Positions 31,406 through 39,037 of a stretch of DNA of 64,000 nt are shown one piece after another. The position numbers and the translations under genes are program-made. Each line of letters opens with the position of its first letter. Position 1 is the stretch's first letter. Location of the stretch: the NCBI GenBank assembly GCA_948477625.1, contig CAOLNK010000001.1, positions 107,386-171,385 on the forward strand, in the 5' to 3' direction. Below the pieces are notes generated by a model, which saw only the letters and a list, made by a program, of their open reading frames with translations, made no database searches and was not told the origin of the DNA. Source of the DNA: an uncultured Candidatus Saccharibacteria bacterium. GTDB lineage: Bacteria > Patescibacteriota > Saccharimonadia > Saccharimonadales > Saccharimonadaceae.

Positions 31406-32095
31406 ATGTCCATGGAGGTAAGTGGTATTTTGGTAGCGGCGCACGAGCTTAAAGCGCCCCTCTGTCTGATTCGTCAACTCACGCTAGCCCTGGGTGTTAC
31501 TTCCGATGCCTCCACTAAAGAACGTTTACAAAACCAGCTAATAGAAGTTTCCGAGCGTGCCTTGCGTCAAGTAAACGACCTTGCTAAGATTGCTCGCCTC
31601 GAGGATGGCCTTTTTACCACCGAACCCGTTAGCGTGCGCGGCGTTTGTGAATCTGTTTTGCACGAAATCATGCCGCTTTTTCAATTTGAAGGGCGCGAGT
31701 TGGTGGCGACTTACTCCAACAAGTCTCGCCTGGCCGCCGCTAATCGCGAATTATTATATAGTATTATTTACAATTTCTGTGTCAATGCTGTGCGCTATTC
31801 CGACCAAGCAAGTTCCAGCCAGCTTTCTGTATCTGACCGCCAAAACTGTATCCGTGTGAGCGTGCGCGACTTTGGTCCCGCGCTACCCACTAAAATCTGG
31901 CGCGACTTGCAGACCGGACAACTCATTCAACCCACTGCAATTACCATGCGTCCCGGGAGTTCTGGCCTTGGTCTCTACATTTCTTCGCAATTTGCTCGGC
32001 ATCTACACGCCAAACTTGGCGCCGTGCGCCACCGTGACGGCACTAGTTTTTATATTGATTTACCAATTTCTAAGCAAGCGGCTTTGCCGTTTTAA
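31406..32095 (+). CDS. Soluble histidine kinase without sensor domain
   Basis: 229 residues. An HisKA-like dimerisation segment carries the phospho-acceptor in AAHELKAPLCLIRQLTLALG, followed by a complete HATPase domain: N-box SIIYNFCVNAVRYS, G1 VRDFGPALP and G2 GSSGLGLYIS. There is no transmembrane or sensory domain, so the input must come from a partner. A TACAAT 6 bp before the ATG makes the message leaderless. A receiver gene follows 8 bp downstream with its own ribosome site, so the two are a two-component pair. Confidence 0.88.
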   Translation: MSMEVSGILVAAHELKAPLCLIRQLTLALGVTSDASTKERLQNQLIEVSERALRQVNDLAKIARLEDGLFTTEPVSVRGVCESVLHEIMPLFQFEGRELVATYSNKSRLAAANRELLYSIIYNFCVNAVRYSDQASSSQLSVSDRQNCIRVSVRDFGPALPTKIWRDLQTGQLIQPTAITMRPGSSGLGLYISSQFARHLHAKLGAVRHRDGTSFYIDLPISKQAALPF

Positions 32096-32103
32096 GGAGG
32101 AAA

Positions 32104-32661
32104 ATGAGTTTAATTTATATTATCGAAGACGAACCAATCATGGCGGACTGTATTGCTTCAGCTATTATGGGGGTTGCTGAAGAACCGGTCGAAATTGCCG
32201 TCTTTAACGATGGCGTCAGTGCTATGGCAGCGGTGAGTGAGAGACTACCCGATGTGATTTTACTTGATATAATGCTAACCGGTCCCGACGGCTTCGCTTT
32301 TCTTAATGAAATGATTTCTTATCCTGACACTGCCAAGATTCCAGTGGTCTTAATTTCTTCACTTGACCTATCTAAGCGCAATCTCGAACATTACGGCGTC
32401 AAACAAGTCCTCGACAAGGCTAAAATGACTCCCGAAGATATCTATGCCGCTATTAAGACCGCCTTGAGTGCTCCAGCTGAAGCCGCTATCGCTATTGCCT
32501 TGACTGAAGCTGAGGTTCAAGTAGAACCGTCCGTTGTTCCAGAACTCCCTAAACCGTCCGCTCCAATTTCAACTCCTGCACCTCAGCCCGGTAATACTCC
32601 AATTAACCTCAACGATTTCAAGGAACGCCTCGCCGCCAGTCAAGACCCTCATGCCATCTGA
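32104..32661 (+). CDS. Single-domain response regulator with Pro-rich tail
   Basis: 185 residues. The REC domain (about 1-120) shows IIEDEPIMAD (acidic pocket), phospho-acceptor Asp in ILLDIMLTGPDG, VLISSL and VLDKAKMTPEDI in place of the usual K-P. The remaining 65 residues are Pro/Ala/Glu-rich with no DNA-binding domain, so output is probably by protein interaction. Start ATG 32104 follows AAGGAGG. Its 3' end overlaps recO by 11 bp. Confidence 0.88.
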   Translation: MSLIYIIEDEPIMADCIASAIMGVAEEPVEIAVFNDGVSAMAAVSERLPDVILLDIMLTGPDGFAFLNEMISYPDTAKIPVVLISSLDLSKRNLEHYGVKQVLDKAKMTPEDIYAAIKTALSAPAEAAIAIALTEAEVQVEPSVVPELPKPSAPISTPAPQPGNTPINLNDFKERLAASQDPHAI

Positions 32662-33325
32662 TATTCGCACCCACGCCATTGTTCTGCGCCGCACCAATTA
32701 CGGCGAATCCGACCGCATCCTTAACCTCCTTACCCCCGAGGGTAAGATGGCGGTTTTGGCGCGTGGCGTGCGCAAGTCCAAATCTCGCCTCGCTGGTGGG
32801 ATTGAGCTATTCTCTATGGCTGATGTGGTGATACACCAGGGGCGATCTAGCTTGGGGACGCTCACCAGTGCTAAAATGCTCAAATTTTATTGCGGTATCC
32901 TTGCCGACGTCTCTCGCCTCGAACTAGCCGGCACCCTTCTCAAACGCCTCGACCGTGCTTCTGAACAAGTTCCAAGTCCTGAACATTTTACAATTCTGCA
33001 ACAAATTCTATCAGCCCTCGACCAAGGTTTACCCAACGATCTCGTCTCTACTTGGTTTACCCTCAATCTTTTGCGCGCTAATGGAGAAGAGATCAATCTT
33101 TTGCGTGATACTGCTGGTGCTGAGCTCGACCCTGGTCTCATTTATCGCTGGGATACTATTGAAAATGCTCTCCGCCCTGACCCTCAAGGCCGAGTTTCTG
33201 CCAAAGAAATTAAACTTGCTAGATTTTTACTCAGCAATCCGCTCGCCTGGGCCACCAAAATCGAAAATCTCCCCACAATCTTTCCCCCGATTTGCGAGAT
33301 TGCCAAAACCATGGAGAAGTATTGA
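32651..33325 (+). CDS. recO: DNA repair protein RecO
   Basis: 224 residues from ATG 32651, overlapping the response regulator. The N-terminal OB-fold reads THAIVLRRTNYGESDRILNL and KMAVLARGVRKSKSRLAGGI, followed by ELFSMADVVIHQGRSSLGTL and a helical C-terminal domain. No zinc-binding cysteine cluster is seen, as in some other bacterial RecO proteins. It helps load RecA on SSB-coated DNA. The stop codon overlaps the -35 box of a downstream promoter. Confidence 0.88.
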   Translation: MPSDIRTHAIVLRRTNYGESDRILNLLTPEGKMAVLARGVRKSKSRLAGGIELFSMADVVIHQGRSSLGTLTSAKMLKFYCGILADVSRLELAGTLLKRLDRASEQVPSPEHFTILQQILSALDQGLPNDLVSTWFTLNLLRANGEEINLLRDTAGAELDPGLIYRWDTIENALRPDPQGRVSAKEIKLARFLLSNPLAWATKIENLPTIFPPICEIAKTMEKY

Positions 33326-33350
33326 CAAAATACTTATGGTATGCTACAAT
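33322..33350 (+). promoter_or_regulatory. Strong promoter, TACAAT class, overlapping the recO stop
   Basis: TTGACA (33322-33327), 17-bp spacer, TACAAT (33345-33350), then a 5' hairpin GGCTCGTCGAGCC (33360-33372). A second, leaderless promoter for rarA (TATAAT 33389-33394) follows, so rarA has tandem promoters. Confidence 0.8.
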
Positions 33351-33402
33351 GAAGGCAATGGCTCGTCGAGCCTCATCTTGGGGTGTGCTATAATAGGGAT
33401 AT

Positions 33403-34608
33403 ATGAACCGTATACCCCTGGCAGAGCGCATGCGCCCGCAAAGTCTAAATGAGGTGATTGGGCAAGACGAAATTATTGGCGATGGTAAGATTCTCACCGA
33501 GATTGTCAAAAAAGCCGAGCCTGTCAACTTAATTTTTTGGGGTCCTCCTGGCACCGGCAAGACTACACTTGCGCGCATCCTTGCGCACGAATATGAGGCT
33601 GATTTTGTGGAACTTTCAGCAGTCACTGCTGGCAAGAAAGACATCGAAGCTGTGGTGGAACGCGCCAAGACCAACTGGAATCTTAAGATTCGCACCGTGC
33701 TCTTTGTGGACGAAATTCACCGTTTCAACAAGGCTCAGCAGGATGCCTTTTTGCCACATGTTGAGTCGGGTTTAATCATTTTGATTGGCGCTACTACTGA
33801 GAACCCGAGTTTTGAGGTTATCTCTCCGTTACTATCGCGTTCGCGCGTGGTGGTGGTTTCTGCCCTCAAAAAGGCCGACATTTTGGCAGTTCTGCAGCGC
33901 GCCCTCAAAGCCGAGAAGGCGGAAAAGCGTGTTACTAAAGAGGCTCTAGAGTATGTCGCCGAGCTTAGCGGTGGCGATGCCCGTTCAGCCCTTGGCGATT
34001 TGGAGCTTTCGCTTAACCTCGCCAAAAAAGTCGATAAAAGTGTAGTCGAAACGGCTGTTGGCAAAAAAATGCCCCTCTACGACAAATCTGGCGACTATCA
34101 TTACGACAATATCTCTGCCTTCATCAAGTCAATGCGCGGTTCGGATGTGGATGCCACGCTATATTATCTCGCGCGCATGGTGCAAAGTGGGGAAGACCCT
34201 AAGTTTATTGCTCGCCGTATGGTGATTTTTGCTTCTGAAGATATCGGTTTGGCAGGGAATGGTGCCCTCAATCTTGCCGTGAGCTGTTTTCAGGCAATTG
34301 AGCGCGTGGGTATGCCTGAGGGCGGGATTATCCTCAGCCATGTGGCGGTGGTTTTAGCTAAGGCTAAGAAAAATCGCGAAACTTATGACGGCTGGGCTAG
34401 GGCGCAAGCTGTAGCGGCTAAGAGTATGGGTTGCCCCGTGCCTAACTGGCTGCGCAATGCTCCTACTAAATTAATGAAAGACCTTGGCTTTGGTGAGGGT
34501 CAAAAGTGGGAAGCGGGCTTCCATCTTGATAAGAGCTATCTTCCCGAAGAAGTCCAGCACGAGAAGATTTTTGGCGTTCCTAGTCATTACAATCATAACA
34601 AAAAATAG
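33403..34608 (+). CDS. rarA: Replication-associated recombination protein A (AAA+ ATPase)
   Basis: 401 residues of the RarA/MgsA/WRNIP1 family. N-terminal LAERMRPQSLNEVIGQDEII, Walker A WGPPGTGKTTLARIL, Walker B VLFVDEIHRFNKAQQDAFLP, sensor 1 IGATTENPSFEVISPLLSR and the C-terminal tetramerisation region with KFIARRMVIFASEDIGLA and YLPEEVQ. It acts at stalled replication forks. The near-leaderless promoter has its TATAAT 8 bp before the ATG, plus the upstream TACAAT-class promoter. Confidence 0.94.
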   Translation: MNRIPLAERMRPQSLNEVIGQDEIIGDGKILTEIVKKAEPVNLIFWGPPGTGKTTLARILAHEYEADFVELSAVTAGKKDIEAVVERAKTNWNLKIRTVLFVDEIHRFNKAQQDAFLPHVESGLIILIGATTENPSFEVISPLLSRSRVVVVSALKKADILAVLQRALKAEKAEKRVTKEALEYVAELSGGDARSALGDLELSLNLAKKVDKSVVETAVGKKMPLYDKSGDYHYDNISAFIKSMRGSDVDATLYYLARMVQSGEDPKFIARRMVIFASEDIGLAGNGALNLAVSCFQAIERVGMPEGGIILSHVAVVLAKAKKNRETYDGWARAQAVAAKSMGCPVPNWLRNAPTKLMKDLGFGEGQKWEAGFHLDKSYLPEEVQHEKIFGVPSHYNHNKK

Positions 34609-34649
34609 CCTATAGCATTGCCAAAAACCTACAAAAGTTGATAAAGCTA

Positions 34650-34678
34650 TTGACAAAATATAATATCTATGCTACAAT
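34650..34678 (+). promoter_or_regulatory. Strong promoter, TACAAT class, upstream of cassette 2
   Basis: TTGACA (34650-34655), 17-bp spacer, TACAAT (34673-34678). It drives a leader of about 150 nt with no clear gene before cassette 2. Confidence 0.85.
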
Positions 34679-34784
34679 GAAAGGTAGGAGCATGTTTTGC
34701 TATTGCGAACGATCTTTGTTCTGGTAAAAGGTGTATAGCTTGTGTACCTTTGATTATGTTATTACAGAGGCAATATATTTTATA

Positions 34785-34809
34785 AACTTGATAGTAGCTA
34801 TCAAGTTTA
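34785..34809 (+). terminator. Hairpin in the leader before cassette 2
   Basis: 11-bp perfect stem AAACTTGATAG/CTATCAAGTTT with a 3-nt loop, followed by AGTCTG. It could terminate or attenuate transcription before cassette 2, but the T-run is poor. Confidence 0.5.
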
Positions 34810-34835
34810 GTCTGAACAAACCTGCCCCTCTTTAC

Positions 34836-35070
34836 TTCGTGCGCAGCGGTGATGTGGAATTACCTACTACTGGTACTTTCAGGCTCGCTGGCGGCTACGG
34901 CATCTACTGGTCGTCGCGGGCCGCAGTCTATACTTCGTCTACCTCAGCTACGGCGTACTACTTACAGGTGGAGCCTTACGCTGTTATACCGTCGAACGGC
35001 CCGTTCCATCGCTTCCTCGGTTTCTCCCTCCGCTGCCTTAGTACTGTATTAGACATGTAGAGTGGAGGGG
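34836..35070 (+). pseudogene. Dispersed lectin-like cassette 2 (FISUMP-type C-terminal domain fragment)
   Basis: Plus-strand copy with border TTCGTGCGCAGCGG reading LYFVRSGDVELP, GTFRLAGGYGIYWSSR, a private insert rich in Thr/Ser/Ala, then VIPSNGPFHRFLGFSLRCL and the common ending STVLDM. The upstream residues PAPLYFVRSG match the expected sequence inside full-length FISUMP-like proteins, so this copy keeps slightly more of the parent. The frame is open back to 34731, but no ribosome site precedes a credible start. It sits between rarA and ppa, downstream of a strong promoter, and is the copy most likely to be transcribed. Confidence 0.7.
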
Positions 35071-35109
35071 ATGAGTGTGCTATAATTAAAAAGTAAATAA
35101 GGAGTTTTT

Positions 35110-35646
35110 ATGGCAGATTTTAACAAAGTCTTGACCCCAGGGGATTACGAAAATGGCGAAATCAACGTCGTGATTGAGATCCCAGTTGGTAGCACCCAAA
35201 AAATCGAGTACCGTCGTAATATGGAAGGCGGTGCTTTCGAGATTGACCGCATCGAGCCAGATCTATTTGCTAAGCCAGCCAATTATGGCTTTATTCCTCA
35301 GACCTTAGACGAGGATGGTGATGAGCTGGATGTAATGGTGATTAGTCCACTTCAGCTTACCACTGGCACTTTTATGAAGGCCCGCATCCTCGGCGTCATG
35401 AAATTTGTCGATGATGATGAAGTTGACGACAAAATCATTGCTGTGCCAGCTGACGACCGCAACAATGGCGACGCCATCCAGACTTTGGAGGATTTGCCGG
35501 GGCGACTCATCAAGCAGATTGAGTTCCACTTCAACCACTACAAAGACCTCAAGAAGCCAGGCTCTACCGTGGTTAAAGGCTTCTTTGGCGTGGACGAAGC
35601 CAAAGCCGTCATCAAAGACGCCATCACTCGCTGGAACGAGCAATAA
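35110..35646 (+). CDS. ppa: Inorganic pyrophosphatase (family I)
   Basis: 178 residues with the family I core: VVIEIPVGSTQKIEYRRN, DLFAKPANYGFIPQTL, the metal-binding DEDGDELDVMVI and IIAVPADDRNN. It hydrolyses pyrophosphate and so drives biosynthetic reactions forward. AAGGAG precedes ATG 35110, with a TATAAT about 25 bp upstream. A terminator follows. Confidence 0.94.
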   Translation: MADFNKVLTPGDYENGEINVVIEIPVGSTQKIEYRRNMEGGAFEIDRIEPDLFAKPANYGFIPQTLDEDGDELDVMVISPLQLTTGTFMKARILGVMKFVDDDEVDDKIIAVPADDRNNGDAIQTLEDLPGRLIKQIEFHFNHYKDLKKPGSTVVKGFFGVDEAKAVIKDAITRWNEQ

Positions 35647-35661
35647 AAACTACAGAAATTT

Positions 35662-35692
35662 AAAAAGCAGTCCTCATCGGGCTGCTTTTTAC
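35662..35692. terminator. Terminator of ppa, possibly bidirectional
   Basis: Stem AAAAAGCAG/CTGCTTTTT between the convergent ppa and orphan genes. Confidence 0.85.
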
Positions 35693-35693
35693 T

Positions 35694-36368
35694 TTAGATA
35701 CCGGCAACTCTATCATTCTGCACCAGCGTAATTGCATGGTAGTCCTGATAAATCATATATGCCTCATAAGGTATCTCTAATCGTATTTCGTGTGCGTTTA
35801 ACCTGTACGTAATCATTCCGGAAAAGTCCTCATCTGGACCAGACAGCCTCTGGATACTGCGCTGGAAGTCGCGCGCCTCCTCCTGTAACTGCCTTGATCC
35901 CCAAAACGGCTTCGAATCTATCCGAAAATCCTTGAAGGAATAAATCGCATCCAGCGTGCCGTCAAACTCCCGCGGTTCAGTCTGTGGTGGTTTACCAACA
36001 TCGATTTCCTCCATATAGGCCCTCGTCAGTACGAGTCCGCGCGTTAGCCAGTTTAATGTAGCCGTGTGCCTTATCAAAAGCACCCGCTGAAGCTCGTCAC
36101 CGGAAAAGCATAGCGCTGTCGCATGGAAAAACGGCAGAAACGTGCAAATCGTCCCCGCTCCCGTAAGCGGCATAATATTCGCACGCTTCACGCAAACCAA
36201 ACGATTATAATCACGCTGGTTAATGAACTCGTCCCACAATTGCGGGCGTCTCTGAGCGATTATATTGTTCGGCGCCATCCATAAGCACCATACTCGTGCA
36301 TCGAAATACTGATTGTTAAATTTTACCATTGCCACATTTATCATCCCCCTTTCTGTGGCAGATTGCAA
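35694..36368 (-). CDS. Orphan soluble protein
   Basis: Up to 224 residues. The start is uncertain: AAAGGGGG is followed at 9 bp by an in-frame GTG and at 15 bp by an ATG (MVKFNNQYFDARVWCLW), either of which fits better than the upstream ATG at 36368. There is no signal peptide or clear membrane helix. Segments include RANIMPLTGAGTICTFLPFF and YRLNAHEIRLEIPYEAYMIY. No family is recognised. It has a TACAAT-class promoter on the minus strand and a long leader. Confidence 0.6.
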   Translation of the reverse strand: MQSATERGMINVAMVKFNNQYFDARVWCLWMAPNNIIAQRRPQLWDEFINQRDYNRLVCVKRANIMPLTGAGTICTFLPFFHATALCFSGDELQRVLLIRHTATLNWLTRGLVLTRAYMEEIDVGKPPQTEPREFDGTLDAIYSFKDFRIDSKPFWGSRQLQEEARDFQRSIQRLSGPDEDFSGMITYRLNAHEIRLEIPYEAYMIYQDYHAITLVQNDRVAGI

Positions 36369-36421
36369 AGAACTTGAGTTTTATTACATTAAAACAAACA
36401 CCCTTTTCTAGGCTTATCACC

Positions 36422-36450
36422 ATTGTATCACAGACTTGTAAATTTGTCAA
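36422..36450 (-). promoter_or_regulatory. Strong promoter, TACAAT class (minus strand)
   Basis: On the minus strand TTGACA (36450-36445), 17-bp spacer, TACAAT (36427-36422). Confidence 0.8.
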
Positions 36451-36560
36451 GAGGACAAGGCCTGCCTCCGCATAAATACCTTTTCCGAAGGACATAAAGA
36501 CTTGGCCTAAGCGGCCCGGAGCGATCCGAGGAAAAGTGTATTTATGCGGGGAAGCGAATC

Positions 36561-38360
36561 CTATCCCTCTTCCATAAACGCGCCGGACTGTCGGCTCCAG
36601 AGATGATTGTACACCCCGTGCGACTTGCCTAGCAACTGATGATGGGTGCCTTGCTCCACGATTTTACCGTCTTCCAGCACCACAATCCGGTCTAGGCTAG
36701 CCACGGTCGAGAGCCGGTGTGCAATCACAATGCTTGTGCGCCCCTGCATCAAAGTATTCAAAGCGTCCTGAATCAAGGCTTCACTCTCTGAATCCAGCGC
36801 CGAAGTTGCCTCATCTAGCACCAATATTGGAGCATCCTTCAATATTGCCCGGGCAATCGCGATCCGCTGTCGCTGACCGCCTGATAGCTTAATACCACGC
36901 TCGCCTACTAGGGTATCATAACCATCTGGCAAATCCTTGATAAACTCGTGCGCATTAGCTAGCTCGGCTGCATGCTGAATCTCTTCCGGCGTGGCGTCCA
37001 GTTTGCCGTAAGCGATGTTCTCTGCAATCGAACGATGGAACAGCGAAGTCTCCTGTGGTACATAGGCGATATTCTCGCGTAGAGACCGTTGCGTCACGTC
37101 CTTAATATTCTGGTCCGAAATCGTAATCTGCCCCTCATCCACATCAGCAAAACGGAGTAGTAACTTGGTTAAAGTGGTCTTGCCTGAGCCCGACACGCCT
37201 ACCAAACCAATCCGCTCACCCGGTTTCACTTTGAGAGAGAAATCCTGAAATATCGGTTCCTTGGCGTCTTTGTGCTTAAAGCTAATGTGATCAAAATTCA
37301 CCTCTGCTTGTGTCATTACCAGTTTGTCGGCGCCCGGCATATCTACCACATCATCCACCATATCCAGAATCAGCGTCATTTCGTGCGCATCGCCAAACAC
37401 GCGGTTGATATTCTTGAAAATTGAATTAATATTCCAGAGTTCGCCCTGAATCGTTTGCGCATAGTTTACAATCAGCACTAGTGTTGCAATCGAAATCCCT
37501 AGCCACTCCCGGCCAAACACCAAGAACACTAGAATCATCGCCGTAATCCCAATTTGCACTCCGTTAAACTTAATATCGCGCCCAATTGTGGCGTGCATCT
37601 GCTTGTAGTTGGCGTCTAACGTTGCACGTGAGAAATTGGCATAGCGATGCCGCTCGTGCGTCTCATGGGCGTAGGATTTCACTGAAATAATATTAGAAAT
37701 CGAGTCTGCCAGCTGCCCAGTCTGTTTGGTTTCGGCCGCCGCGGCATTATCACTAAGGTAAGCAATCTTTTTGAACGATAGTCCTGACACCAAAGCATAC
37801 AGTGCTACAAACCCCACAATCCCTGCGGCAAACCATGGCACTTGCGGCGCTAGCACGATAATCACCATCCCAATATACGCCAGCGTCGGCCACAAGTCCC
37901 ATATAATCGTATCAACCAAGCGCTCAAACGCCCAGACAAACTTATTTGTTTGTGATACCAGGGAACCAGAAAACCGGTCGTTGTGGAATTGCATTGACTG
38001 ATCATTGACCACCGTAAAACAATTCACCGCTAGGTCATACATTGCCAGTACTTCCATTTTCCAGCACCAATATAACCGTAGCTCCTCCAACACCACCTTG
38101 TTTAAGACATATAATGCAAAGAACCCAATAATCTCCACTGCGGCCACGCGTAACATTTCATCCGCTGGCAGCCCCATGGACGCCTTCTCAATCAGGTCTG
38201 CAAAAATCAACGGCGCCAGAATCGCTCGAATGAATACTACCACCGGCGTAGAAACAATCATTCCTATTGAATACCACTTGTATTTCTTGACTTCTTGCCA
38301 ATAATAATGCAGAGTACGTCCTGTAGTTTTGGTTTTTGCTTTGTCCTTCACCTTCGTCAT
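36561..38360 (-). CDS. ABC exporter, fused permease and ATPase
   Basis: 599 residues. The N-terminal region has six transmembrane helices of the type I exporter fold (about 35-325), and the C-terminal ATPase shows Walker A GVSGSGKTTLTKLLL, Q-loop YVPQETSLFHRSIAENIAYG, signature LSGGQRQRIAIARAIL, Walker B ILVLDEATSALDSE and H-loop IVIAHRLSTV. It is a half-transporter of the MsbA/multidrug/lipid type and probably homodimeric. The substrate cannot be told from sequence. A TATAAT lies 7 bp before the ATG. A poly-G tract lies about 60 bp upstream. Confidence 0.9.
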   Translation of the reverse strand: MTKVKDKAKTKTTGRTLHYYWQEVKKYKWYSIGMIVSTPVVVFIRAILAPLIFADLIEKASMGLPADEMLRVAAVEIIGFFALYVLNKVVLEELRLYWCWKMEVLAMYDLAVNCFTVVNDQSMQFHNDRFSGSLVSQTNKFVWAFERLVDTIIWDLWPTLAYIGMVIIVLAPQVPWFAAGIVGFVALYALVSGLSFKKIAYLSDNAAAAETKQTGQLADSISNIISVKSYAHETHERHRYANFSRATLDANYKQMHATIGRDIKFNGVQIGITAMILVFLVFGREWLGISIATLVLIVNYAQTIQGELWNINSIFKNINRVFGDAHEMTLILDMVDDVVDMPGADKLVMTQAEVNFDHISFKHKDAKEPIFQDFSLKVKPGERIGLVGVSGSGKTTLTKLLLRFADVDEGQITISDQNIKDVTQRSLRENIAYVPQETSLFHRSIAENIAYGKLDATPEEIQHAAELANAHEFIKDLPDGYDTLVGERGIKLSGGQRQRIAIARAILKDAPILVLDEATSALDSESEALIQDALNTLMQGRTSIVIAHRLSTVASLDRIVVLEDGKIVEQGTHHQLLGKSHGVYNHLWSRQSGAFMEEG

Positions 38361-38419
38361 GTGCCTAATTATATACTACCAGTGCTCAGAATACAAGCAT
38401 TTTGTGAACCAAATTTGCT

Positions 38420-38433
38420 GGGGGGGGGGGGGG
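38420..38433. repeat. Poly-G tract (14 G)
   Basis: Fourteen consecutive G residues lie in the intergenic gap between the ABC exporter (divergent, 60 bp away) and the orphan gene at 38597. Homopolymer tracts of this length are typical sites of slipped-strand length variation. It lies upstream of the exporter -10 box. Confidence 0.85.
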
Positions 38434-38499
38434 TGATTTATAGGGATAGAACCTGTGAAAACCTCTATTGACATTCTTCGGAATAAAAGCATAAAAGTA

Positions 38500-38528
38500 T
38501 TGACATTTTAGATAATCTGTGCTACAAT
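38500..38528 (+). promoter_or_regulatory. Strong promoter, TACAAT class
   Basis: TTGACA (38500-38505), 17-bp spacer, TACAAT (38523-38528). The 5' end forms TATATCG/CGATATA (38535-38554), and a second stem GCCTGCCGGATGGC follows. Confidence 0.85.
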
Positions 38529-38596
38529 GGAAGTATATCGTGTATGCGATATATAGCCTGCCGGATGGCAGAGTACATGAAAAGGGGGTAAATCGT

Positions 38597-38968
38597 ATGA
38601 TTTACAAGAAAAAATTTAATGCAACTATTGTCAATGGTCCTTCCAAAATGGACCTCCTCACTGCTTTTGCCTATGCGTTCAACAAAGAACATGATTTCTC
38701 TGTAACGTTTCACATTGTAGACGAAAATGAGAATTTGAAAGAGCGACTGTGGTACAAGATAGCTGGCAAAAATGGTGCTCCGCTGAAAGCAAGGGTTATC
38801 GGTATCAGCTACGAAGATGGTAGTGGTGATAAGTTCTTAATTGAAGGTTATCTTGATTATTACTGTAACAAAAAGACCAATTACGACGTGCATTTCACAG
38901 CATATTATTCGTCGTCTAATCGAAAAGGCGCCGCTCAACTTGAGCTAAATGTTGCAGACGAAAAATAG
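38597..38968 (+). CDS. Orphan soluble protein
   Basis: 123 residues from ATG 38597, which follows AAAGGGGG at 9-bp spacing, the same arrangement as the orphan gene at 2179. Predicted alpha/beta with KFNATIVNGPSKMDLLTAFA, FSVTFHIVDENENL and a Tyr-rich beta region near the end (YLDYYCNKKTNYDVHFTAYY). There are no membrane segments. No family is recognised. Leader-bearing orphan class, followed by a terminator. Confidence 0.65.
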   Translation: MIYKKKFNATIVNGPSKMDLLTAFAYAFNKEHDFSVTFHIVDENENLKERLWYKIAGKNGAPLKARVIGISYEDGSGDKFLIEGYLDYYCNKKTNYDVHFTAYYSSSNRKGAAQLELNVADEK

Positions 38969-38983
38969 GTAGTTGTATATACA

Positions 38984-39018
38984 AAATTCCTGGTTCAGTG
39001 AACCAGGAATTTCTTTTC
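38984..39018. terminator. Terminator between an orphan gene and glyS
   Basis: 13-bp perfect stem AAATTCCTGGTTC/GAACCAGGAATTT, 3-nt loop, then CTTTTCTT. Confidence 0.85.
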
Positions 39019-39037
39019 TTCACTCGTCGAAAGTCCT

